Origin: an uncultured Fretibacterium sp. | GTDB lineage: Bacteria > Synergistota > Synergistia > Synergistales > Aminobacteriaceae | Direction of reading: 5' to 3' | Assembly (NCBI GenBank): GCA_946183145.1 | Contig: CAMGZM010000003.1 | Location: 124,001-188,000, forward strand | DNA length: 64,000 nucleotides | Shown: piece after piece, positions 1 to 7,006 of the stretch | Numbering within the stretch: position 1 is the stretch's first letter | How the letters are laid out: every line of letters starts with the position of its first letter | Made by a program: the position numbers and the translations under genes | Notes under the pieces: model-generated | Seen by the model: only the letters and a program-made list of their open reading frames with translations | Told to the model about the DNA's origin: nothing | The model's database searches: none

Positions 1-45
1 AACTGCGAACTGCGAACTGCGAACTGCGAACTGCGAACTGCGAAC
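1..45. repeat. 7-bp tandem repeat (AACTGCG)n at window edge
   Basis: Six full copies and a partial seventh of the heptamer AACTGCG run from base 1, so the array is cut by the window edge. The copies shown are identical. Seven is not a multiple of three, so any copy gain or loss inside a reading frame would shift that frame. Confidence 0.95.
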
Positions 46-65
46 ATTATGCGGCGCAAATTCAC
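1..65 (-). CDS. Possible small ORF reading through the heptamer array (partial)
   Basis: On the minus strand a good Shine-Dalgarno (AAGGAGG, bases 75-81) is followed after 9 nt by GTG at 65-63. The frame stays open to the window edge. It reads about seven residues and then the 7-residue repeat FAVRSSQ, encoded by three copies of the 7-bp repeat per 21 bp. An extended -10 box lies just upstream at 101-109. I do not recognise the product, and the 3' part is outside the window. The alternative is a non-coding repeat with a chance ribosome site. Confidence 0.3.
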   Translation of the reverse strand, partial: MNLRRIMFAVRSSQFAVRSSQ

Positions 66-100
66 ATTTGTCAACCTCCTTATTGCTGGAATTTTGAGGA

Positions 101-109
101 ATTATAGCA
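101..109 (-). promoter_or_regulatory. Extended -10 promoter element downstream of recA
   Basis: Reads TGCTATAAT on the minus strand, a perfect TGnTATAAT extended -10. It lies immediately past the T-tract of the recA terminator and about 40 nt upstream of the GTG of the repeat-containing ORF. No clear -35 is seen. The same 9-mer occurs upstream of the pilin gene at 22318-22326. Confidence 0.4.
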
Positions 110-110
110 T

Positions 111-146
111 AAAAAAAATTCCCCCCGCATATTTCACAGGAGGAAT
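111..146 (-). terminator. Intrinsic terminator of recA
   Basis: On the minus strand an 8-bp stem (ATTCCTCC against GGGGGAAT, one G-U pair) with a 13-nt loop is followed by eight T residues. It begins about 10 nt after the recA stop codon. Confidence 0.85.
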
Positions 147-155
147 CATTCTCAC

Positions 156-1334
156 TTACTCAGAGTCCGAATCCGAATCACCGTCAGCAATATCGAGCAT
201 ATCATTTTCGCTTTCATCTTCATCATCAGAATCCGGGACTTCAGAGGCCATAGCTACATCATCGTCATCACTGTGCAGAACTTCTTTTGCGTCAGGCATT
301 AATCCTATACCGTCATTTGCTTTAAGCATTATGGCTTTCATGATTTCGTCCTGCAATGCGGGATTTTCTGCGAGGAATTTTGCTACTGCTTCTTTTCCCT
401 GCCCTAAAGTTTCGCCCTTGTACGTAACCCATGAGCCTTTACGCCCTATTACGCCGTAATCTATCGCCATGTCGACAACAGCAACTCCGACGGGAATACC
501 TTTGCCGTAAATCAGGCTTGCGTGTGCTGTCCTGAAAGGGGGCGCGAGTTTGTTCTTCACGACCTTCAAATACAATTCATGGCCGATAGTAACATCACTC
601 TTTTCGAGCTTCTTGCCTCTTCTCACTTCAAGACGTATTGACGCGTAAAATTTCAGGGCGCGTCCTCCTGTTGTTGTCTCTGAAGGGCCTTGCGCGTAAC
701 CTGTTGAGATCATTGCGCGCAGCTGGTTGATGAATATTACGATGCAGTTTGTTTTTGCGACGATTGACGCGAGCCGCCGAAGTGAATATGACATCATCCG
801 GGCTTGAAGTCCCATCTGACTCTCGCCTATTCTGCCGTCAATTTCTGCCTGAGGAGTCAAAGCCGCTACTGAGTCAACAACAACAATATCAACAGCTCCA
901 GTCCTCACCATCTGATCCAGAATGTAGAGAGCTTGTTCCCCGCTGTCAGGCTGTGAAAGGTACAAATTTTCGATGTCAACGCCGAGAGTTTTTGCGAGCC
1001 TTGGGTCAAGCGCGTGTTCTGCGTCAATGAATGCCGCGACTCCTCCTGCCTTTTGCGCCTCTGCAACCGCACATAATGCTATTGTCGTTTTTCCTGAACC
1101 TTCAGGGCCGAAAATTTCTACTATGCGCCCTTTAGGGTAACCGCCGATCCCTAGTGCTACGTCAAGAGGAAGGACTCCGCTTGGTATGACTTCAATCTCT
1201 TTGTTCGCGGTATCTCCGAGCCTCATTATTGCGCCGTCGCCGAGTTTGCTGCGGATTTCGCCGAGTGCGTCCTCAAGAATCTGTTCACGGGTTAAACGTC
1301 CTGTTTTCTTTGCTGCTTTCGCCAGTGTAATCAC
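156..1334 (-). CDS. recA: Recombinase RecA
   Basis: DNA strand-exchange recombinase of homologous repair and SOS induction. Walker A GPEGSGKT lies near residues 76-83, and the Walker B and L2 regions (VVVDSVAAL, FINQLR) follow in order. The 392 residues exceed the roughly 350 usual for the family because of a long Asp/Ser/Glu-rich tail after about residue 350. The start is problematic: the GTG at 1334 overlaps the Shine-Dalgarno AAGGAG, whereas an in-frame CTG at 1325-1323 sits 8 nt after it and would give a protein beginning MAKAAKK. The coordinates use the conventional GTG. The gene follows cinA after 337 nt and ends at its own terminator, so it probably has its own promoter. Confidence 0.97.
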   Translation of the reverse strand: MITLAKAAKKTGRLTREQILEDALGEIRSKLGDGAIMRLGDTANKEIEVIPSGVLPLDVALGIGGYPKGRIVEIFGPEGSGKTTIALCAVAEAQKAGGVAAFIDAEHALDPRLAKTLGVDIENLYLSQPDSGEQALYILDQMVRTGAVDIVVVDSVAALTPQAEIDGRIGESQMGLQARMMSYSLRRLASIVAKTNCIVIFINQLRAMISTGYAQGPSETTTGGRALKFYASIRLEVRRGKKLEKSDVTIGHELYLKVVKNKLAPPFRTAHASLIYGKGIPVGVAVVDMAIDYGVIGRKGSWVTYKGETLGQGKEAVAKFLAENPALQDEIMKAIMLKANDGIGLMPDAKEVLHSDDDDVAMASEVPDSDDEDESENDMLDIADGDSDSDSE

Positions 1335-1671
1335 TCCTTATAGTTTTTCGTGTGAGATTTTTTTGCTTGGTAAGTATACAGCATTTTGACGCTGAAAAAA
1401 TAATTTATCAAACCGCGCAAGAAGATTCCCATCTCTATAATTTTTTTGTGATATATTTTCTAAACTTACGTATATCGGATATATTGGGTGGTACGTTATG
1501 AAATATCCGAGTAGAATGCAAACAAAATATAAAAATAAATACCTATGGGACGTAGGAAATAACGCCTTTGGAGAGAATGTACAGCGCACGCAGGCGTGTA
1601 AGACTCTGGCAGAATATCGCGGAGCGGTCTCGATGAATTAGGAAGCCGCCGAATCCGTGAGGGGCGGTAGT
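1335..1671. other. Intergenic region upstream of recA
   Basis: No convincing gene is seen in these 337 nt. Two elements stand out. The first is an 8-bp inverted repeat, TCGGATAT at 1475-1482 and ATATCCGA at 1503-1510. The second is a possible minus-strand -10 (TATACT, 1373-1378) about 40 nt before the recA start, without a good -35. The inverted repeat could be an operator, but I cannot assign a regulator. Confidence 0.4.
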
Positions 1672-2883
1672 TCATCTGCGTATTTCCTTCCACAATTCCG
1701 CAAGCGCAAAACGTACTGCCCTCGTTCTTACTTCCTCACGTTTTCCCGGCAAATTTTTCATGGCCGAATGAGTCCCATTAACGCCCGCAACGCCAAACCA
1801 GACAGTTCCGACAGGTTTCGACTCGCTTCCTCCGTCAGGCCCGGCAATTCCCGTAATGCTCACCGCGTAATCAGCTCCGTAAATCTTCATCGCGCCTTCT
1901 GCCATTTCACACGCACATTCAGAACTCACTGCCCCGAATTTTTCCAGCGTATCAAGTTTCACGCCCAAAATTTTGTACTTCGACTCGTTGCTGTATGTTA
2001 CTGCTGAGCCGTTGAACACATCAGAGCTTCCGGCAATCTCCGTTAATGCGCCTCCGACTAATCCGCCAGTGCATGACTCAGCGCACGCAACATGAATATC
2101 CTTTTTACGTGCCTCAATCAGTACAGCATCAGCTAGAGATTTAGACCCTTCAGGCAATACGAGTCCTTCAAACTTTGAGTGCGTAATCTCTTCAGCCCAT
2201 GAAACTATATCGGGCTCGCCGCGTATTATCAGCTCAACTTGCGGGAATGCAGGAAGGATTGAGACGTGAAGCCCCGAATGATTTATGACTTCCGGGATTT
2301 TTTGTGCTATGTGCATTTCGGGAGTGTCAAGAATTATCACTGATGCCGTGCGTCTCTCATCATGCGTAAAAATTTCTGGAAGCTCCTGGCGAATCATCGC
2401 TTCATACTCAAACGGGACTCCGGGCAATGCGATAACTTTTGTGCCGTCTCTCGTAAACTTCATACCTAATGCGAATCCTGCGGGATTGCAGACAGTTTCA
2501 GCGAGTTCGGGAATCATTGCCTGCGGGTCTCTCACGCTCTCGGTGTATGCGTAACGCCGGGGATCATCTTTCACGCGGGCTAATATGCGGTCATAAGATT
2601 CGTCATCAGGTTTGAGTCCGCACCCTAAATATTTTGCGACTGCATAGCGGGTTTTATCGTCATGTGTAGGGCCTAATCCCCCCGAAATTATGAGAACGTC
2701 AGTTTTTCCGATCCATCGCGACAAAAGGGAAATGATTTCTTCTTCCTCGTCCGAAATTATTTCTATTCGTTTTACGTTGATTCCTTTTGCGTGAAAATTC
2801 CCGGCCATGAAGTTAGCGTTTCTCTCAAGCCTCGCACCGCTCAATAATTCATCGCCTATTGCCGCAAGTACTGCATTTTTCAT
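1672..2883 (-). CDS. cinA: CinA family protein (competence/damage-inducible, NMN amidohydrolase type)
   Basis: Two-domain CinA of 403 residues. The N-terminal half is a molybdopterin-binding-like domain (IGDELLSGARLERN near the start, then ISGGLGPTHDDKTR). The C-terminal half is the CinA domain with the ACAESCTGGL motif and a SITGIAGPDGGS segment. Family members act as nicotinamide mononucleotide deamidases and/or ADP-ribose pyrophosphatases in pyridine nucleotide recycling. I chose the ATG at 2883 because it overlaps the pgpA stop (ATGA) and has a GAGGTG ribosome site. An 11-residue longer form is possible but would run further into pgpA. Linkage to recA is common in bacteria. Confidence 0.93.
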   Translation of the reverse strand: MKNAVLAAIGDELLSGARLERNANFMAGNFHAKGINVKRIEIISDEEEEIISLLSRWIGKTDVLIISGGLGPTHDDKTRYAVAKYLGCGLKPDDESYDRILARVKDDPRRYAYTESVRDPQAMIPELAETVCNPAGFALGMKFTRDGTKVIALPGVPFEYEAMIRQELPEIFTHDERRTASVIILDTPEMHIAQKIPEVINHSGLHVSILPAFPQVELIIRGEPDIVSWAEEITHSKFEGLVLPEGSKSLADAVLIEARKKDIHVACAESCTGGLVGGALTEIAGSSDVFNGSAVTYSNESKYKILGVKLDTLEKFGAVSSECACEMAEGAMKIYGADYAVSITGIAGPDGGSESKPVGTVWFGVAGVNGTHSAMKNLPGKREEVRTRAVRFALAELWKEIRR

Positions 2884-3359
2884 TTCGTCATCACCTCTAT
2901 TAACCCGTAAAGCCATCCCGCATGATAAAAATATGCGTTGAAGCCCTGAAGTATTACGTTGCCGAGAATGCCGCCTAAAATGTCATCGGCCATTATTCCC
3001 CATCCGCCCGGCAATTTCTCCATTGCGCAGACTGGCCACGGCTTGAGAATGTCTATCAGCCTGAACAGAAAGAAGCCCGGTATTATGAATCCCTGAGGCA
3101 ATGCGTATATTGTCAGCCACATTCCGGGAAGCTCATCGATATTCAGGAAGCTCGGATCTTTCTTGTTGAAGTATGTCTCTGATTTCCCCGTAACGTATAC
3201 TCCTATGAATGACACTGCGACAATCGCCCACAAAGGAACGTCAGCAACAATTCTCACAAGACACGCGAACGCTGAACTAACTGTGCCGGGCATACCTGAC
3301 GGAATGAATCCGAGTCCGAACAAGCTCGCTGCCCATACATACCACGGATAATTTTTCAT
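2880..3359 (-). CDS. pgpA: Phosphatidylglycerophosphatase A
   Basis: Integral membrane phosphatase of 159 residues, the normal family length. It converts phosphatidylglycerol phosphate to phosphatidylglycerol in membrane lipid synthesis. Recognised by the PgpA signature blocks: GFIPSGMPGTVSS near the N-terminus, IDELPGMW around residues 74-81, FRLIDILKPWP, and LPGGWGIMADDILGG, which holds the metal-binding acidic pair. Several hydrophobic segments alternate with these motifs. Its stop overlaps the cinA start by 4 nt. It follows the STAS-kinase gene by 1 nt, so it lies inside one minus-strand operon. Confidence 0.93.
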   Translation of the reverse strand: MKNYPWYVWAASLFGLGFIPSGMPGTVSSAFACLVRIVADVPLWAIVAVSFIGVYVTGKSETYFNKKDPSFLNIDELPGMWLTIYALPQGFIIPGFFLFRLIDILKPWPVCAMEKLPGGWGIMADDILGGILGNVILQGFNAYFYHAGWLYGLIEVMTK

Positions 3360-3360
3360 G

Positions 3361-4539
3361 CTAAATCCCCTCTATAGGTTTCAGGTTCACGGAAGACTCC
3401 CGGATCTGCGCCATAATTCCGGCTGAGATTTCTCTGCGCTCATCATTAGATACAAGCTGACCGCCCCGCGTAACAACGTAAATCATGAACAGCAGCGAAT
3501 ATACGCTTATTGTTTCACCGTAACGCGAAAGAATATCTTTGTCCGATGTCCCGAAATATTCCCGCATAATGATGCCCCACATTGAGCCGAGAGTCTGAGC
3601 TGAGAGTCCCATAAAGCTCTCGTGAAATTTGCGGAAATGTTCATCCTTTGCTGAAGCGAGTCCGACAAAGAACGAGTACGAAATGAGAAGGTCAATAATA
3701 GGATGACCGAGTCCCGCGCCGCCTATGTCAACAAGAATCAAATCATCGCCGCTGACCATGATATTTTTCGGGTTATAGTCAGTGTGAAGGAATGTATTTC
3801 TGACGGGGATTCTGTCAATTATGCCGTCAAGAATCTCTTTGTCGTCCTGAGTGATTAGCTTCATGTCATAGGGTTTCTGAATCATCTCGCGGAGTTTTTC
3901 CCGTCCGTCGCTGAAAGTACCCGGCTCAAATTCTGTTGCGTGAATTTTCCTGAGGAGATGCGCCGCCTTTGCGCTGAGTTCTGAGAGTCTTCCGGGGTTA
4001 TCTCTGACTGTTGCGGCTAATGTTTCAGCGTCAATCATCTCATACACAAGCCCGTAATGCTGACCGCACCTCACAATCTCAAACGGTATCGCTGTGGGAA
4101 TACCGTGAATGAATGCCTCCCGTGAAGCTGTCCTGTCTCGATCAACGTCAGCGAGAGTCACAGCCCATTTGTTGTAGACTTTTATTATTGTGTCCGCGCT
4201 TGCCCTGTATACTGTCGAGAATATTCCGCCGCCTATCATCTCAAAATTTGTTGTCGAAACCTCGCGGGGCTTCTTTATCACCCTGAACAGCTCCGTGAAT
4301 CCCGTAACGTGAAAAATGTTGTAGACTTCATCAGGGACATTCAGCACATCAAGTTTTGCGCCTAACTTTTTGCCGGCCTTCAAGAGGACTCTTAATCCTG
4401 CGCTTGAAATGTATGTGAGATTTTCCGCGTCAAAAGTCGGAGTCTCTGCGGGATTTTCCGCGAGCTGTGAAGAAATTTCTGACTCGACAATTCCGGCGTT
4501 GTTCGAGTCGATTCTCCCTGAAAGATTTATTATCTTCAT
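3361..4539 (-). CDS. STAS domain fused to an APH-type kinase (copy 2)
   Basis: Residues 1-95 form a STAS (anti-sigma antagonist) domain. The conserved ISSAGLRVLL carries the serine pair at about 45-46 that is phosphorylated in SpoIIAA-type proteins. Residues 100-390 form an aminoglycoside-phosphotransferase/choline-kinase-like fold: a glycine-rich loop (IGGGIFSTVY), the catalytic HTDYNPKN at 252-259, and the metal-binding DIGG at 271. All key kinase residues appear present. The substrate is unknown. It could be the fused STAS serine, a partner protein or a small molecule. It is a tandem paralogue of the gene directly upstream (4 nt gap). Expected to be cytoplasmic. Confidence 0.82.
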   Translation of the reverse strand: MKIINLSGRIDSNNAGIVESEISSQLAENPAETPTFDAENLTYISSAGLRVLLKAGKKLGAKLDVLNVPDEVYNIFHVTGFTELFRVIKKPREVSTTNFEMIGGGIFSTVYRASADTIIKVYNKWAVTLADVDRDRTASREAFIHGIPTAIPFEIVRCGQHYGLVYEMIDAETLAATVRDNPGRLSELSAKAAHLLRKIHATEFEPGTFSDGREKLREMIQKPYDMKLITQDDKEILDGIIDRIPVRNTFLHTDYNPKNIMVSGDDLILVDIGGAGLGHPIIDLLISYSFFVGLASAKDEHFRKFHESFMGLSAQTLGSMWGIIMREYFGTSDKDILSRYGETISVYSLLFMIYVVTRGGQLVSNDERREISAGIMAQIRESSVNLKPIEGI

Positions 4540-4543
4540 GTCT

Positions 4544-5719
4544 CTATATCCCTTCTATAGGTTGGAGGCTGTCAAAAACTTCTGGTATTTTTGCGATGAA
4601 AGGAGACATTCCCATCTTTATCCGCGCGAAATTAGGCTCATTAACACGCCTTGCAATAGCCGTAACAGCACGCATTACGGAATAATCCTCGAATGCCCGC
4701 GTGTATTCCTGAAGTTTTGCGTCGTCATCAGTCCCGAAATACCCGCGCAAAACTCCGTACCAGAAATTCAGCGACATATCATCAGGCAGTCCGATTACGT
4801 CCTCCGGCTTTTTTCCGCTGCGCTTCATCGTAGGAGCAACCAAAACCGCAAGGAAATGCAGCGAGGAGAAATCAATCGCAGGGTAACCCAAAGCAGCCTC
4901 GGCAATGTCAATCAGCAAAAGTTCATCGCCCTGAAGCATAATATTTTTGGGGTGATAATCGTTGTGTATGAATGTGTTTCGGACTGGTATACGGTCAAAA
5001 ATTTTGTTGAGCATATCACGTTCAGCGAGTGAAATTGCTTCGTGTTCGTAGATAGTCTGTGCTGATTTCCGCCAAACTTCTACAGCGTCAGGAAATGTCC
5101 CCGGCTCAAATTCCGCGCCGTGAATCTCACGCAGGACTCTTCCGGCCTTCTCGCTGAGTTCGTCAAGCCGCGAAGGATTCTTGCAGATTGCCTCCGCTAA
5201 TGTTTCAGCCCCGGCCATCTCGTAGACGACTCCGTAATATTTTCCCGCCCTCACAACATCGTATGTTATCGCCGTAGGTATTCCGCGTATGAATGCTTCT
5301 CTTGCGGACTTCTGCCCGGCCATGATTGAGTCAAGTGTTGTGGGAAATTTGCTGAAAACTTTTGCTACAGTGTCAGAGTCAAGACGATACACAACGGAAA
5401 AATGTCCCTCGCCTATAACAGGGCAGCCTTCTACGGAAATTTCGTGGAATTTTTTGCGGACGTTGAACAGCTCCGTGAACCCAGTAACCTCGAAAATGTT
5501 ATAGACATCATCAGAGGCGTTAATCACGTTAAGTTTTTCGCCTGAAAGTTTGCGGAACTTCAAGAGAACCCGGAGTCCCGCGCTTGATATGTAGGAGAGA
5601 TTCTCAGCGTCAAAAGTTGGAATCTCACCGGGGAATTTTGCGAGCTGTGATGAAATTTCTTCCTCAAGAGTCCCGGCGTTGTTCGCGTCAATCCTTCCTG
5701 ATAAGTTTATCGTAACCAT
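4544..5719 (-). CDS. STAS domain fused to an APH-type kinase (copy 1)
   Basis: Paralogue of the 3361-4539 product, aligning from end to end without large gaps (391 against 392 residues). It has the same STAS domain at 1-95 with ISSAGLRVLL and the same kinase motifs at the same positions: IGEGHFSVVY, HNDYHPKN at 252-259 and DIAE at 271. Both copies keep the catalytic residues, so this looks like a duplication with divergence rather than decay. It starts one base before the rimO stop region and is probably cotranscribed with rimO and pgpA. The role is unknown; a regulatory switch combining STAS phosphorylation with a small kinase is plausible. Confidence 0.82.
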   Translation of the reverse strand: MVTINLSGRIDANNAGTLEEEISSQLAKFPGEIPTFDAENLSYISSAGLRVLLKFRKLSGEKLNVINASDDVYNIFEVTGFTELFNVRKKFHEISVEGCPVIGEGHFSVVYRLDSDTVAKVFSKFPTTLDSIMAGQKSAREAFIRGIPTAITYDVVRAGKYYGVVYEMAGAETLAEAICKNPSRLDELSEKAGRVLREIHGAEFEPGTFPDAVEVWRKSAQTIYEHEAISLAERDMLNKIFDRIPVRNTFIHNDYHPKNIMLQGDELLLIDIAEAALGYPAIDFSSLHFLAVLVAPTMKRSGKKPEDVIGLPDDMSLNFWYGVLRGYFGTDDDAKLQEYTRAFEDYSVMRAVTAIARRVNEPNFARIKMGMSPFIAKIPEVFDSLQPIEGI

Positions 5720-7006
5720 CTATATCACCTTCCCGAATAAATCATTTTCCGCACAGTCGTAAATTTCTGCACGGATAATATCACCTGCGTTCACGTTTTC
5801 AGCTCCCTCAACGCAGATGAGTCCGTCAACTTCCGGCGCGTCGCGGTAAGACCTTCCCCAGATTTCGCCGTTCTCAGTGTCAATTTCCTCAATCATCACA
5901 TCAAGTTTTTTCCCGATGAATAATTCTCCGCGAGCCTGTGAGATTTCCGCCTGAAGATTCATGAGTCTGTTGCAGCGTGATTCGGCAGTTTTCCGTGAGA
6001 CTCTTCCGGGAAATTCCGCCGCTTTCGTTCCTTCTTCGGGGGAATATATGAACGCTCCTAGACGGTCAAATTCAACCTCGCTCACAAAATCCATGAGGCT
6101 CTCAAAACTCTTTGCGCTTTCACCGGGGAAGCCCGTCATTATCGTAGTGCGTAATGTGAATAACGGGTCAAGCTCCCGTATGTACGTGAAAATTCTCTGC
6201 ATGTGTCCTTCTTTGCATGGGCGGTTCATGAGGGATAATATTTTCGGGTCTGAATGCTGAATAGGTATGTCGAGATAATGAAGAACTTTGTCCTGTGTCA
6301 TGAGGAAGTCTATTAGTGCCTCGTCGACTCTGTTCGGGTGAAGATAGAGCAGACGAAGCCATGTTCCTTTAGGCACAGAGTCATTCAGGGCGTGAATCAG
6401 TGAGCGCAAGTTTGTGCCGTCAGAAAAGTCTTGTCCGTAAACCGTCAAATCCTGGCCGACTAAGCATAATTCTTTTGCCCCCGCTGAACACATAATCACA
6501 GCTTCATCAACAACACGCTTTAACGGAACACTGCGTAATCTTCCCCGTATCATCGGAATCGCACAATATGAGCATAATGTGTTGCAGCCCTCAGAGATTT
6601 TCAGGTAACGGGAGTAATAATTGTTGCTGATTGGGACGGGGTAACAGTTAGAGCTTTCACGGCCTCCGAGAAAATGAATAATCCTGCTCCATTCCTCAGA
6701 GCGAGCGAAAAGATCCACAGTCCCGGAAAATTCCTGCCGTAATTCCTTCCCGTAACGGTTCACTAAGCACCCCGCGACAATGAGAGTCTTAATTCGTCCG
6801 TCATTCTTGAGGGCTTCAAGGTCAAGTATAGCATCAATGTTTTCCTTCACTGCGTCTTGAATGAATCCGCATGTGTTGATGATCGCGCAGTCTGAAGAGT
6901 CAACATCATCAATAACTTCATGGCCGCATGATTCGAGAATGGCTTTCAGGTGCTCGGAGTCGGCGGTGTTTTTCGCGCAGCCCATGCTGAGGAGATATAT
7001 TCTCAT
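5720..7006 (-). CDS. rimO: Ribosomal protein uS12 methylthiotransferase RimO
   Basis: Radical-SAM methylthiotransferase that modifies a conserved aspartate of ribosomal protein S12. The 428 residues match the family. The N-terminal UPF0004 domain supplies three cluster cysteines (C10, C46, C80). The radical-SAM motif CNTLCSYC lies at 141-148, and a TRAM domain closes the protein. The opening MRIYLLSMGCAKNTADSE is typical of RimO, and RimO is preferred over MiaB on length and this N-terminus. The ATG overlaps the upstream stop by 4 nt (ATGA), so translation is coupled to the Mrr-like gene. Confidence 0.94.
   Translation of the reverse strand: MRIYLLSMGCAKNTADSEHLKAILESCGHEVIDDVDSSDCAIINTCGFIQDAVKENIDAILDLEALKNDGRIKTLIVAGCLVNRYGKELRQEFSGTVDLFARSEEWSRIIHFLGGRESSNCYPVPISNNYYSRYLKISEGCNTLCSYCAIPMIRGRLRSVPLKRVVDEAVIMCSAGAKELCLVGQDLTVYGQDFSDGTNLRSLIHALNDSVPKGTWLRLLYLHPNRVDEALIDFLMTQDKVLHYLDIPIQHSDPKILSLMNRPCKEGHMQRIFTYIRELDPLFTLRTTIMTGFPGESAKSFESLMDFVSEVEFDRLGAFIYSPEEGTKAAEFPGRVSRKTAESRCNRLMNLQAEISQARGELFIGKKLDVMIEEIDTENGEIWGRSYRDAPEVDGLICVEGAENVNAGDIIRAEIYDCAENDLFGKVI

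Noticed and set aside
1338-1693. Small minus-strand frames between cinA and recA
   Set aside because: They overlap each other and lack ribosome sites and any family resemblance; the region is better read as a leader.
4370-5032. 220-codon plus-strand frame across the STAS-kinase genes
   Set aside because: Antisense to two clear kinase domains, with no ribosome site and an implausible composition.
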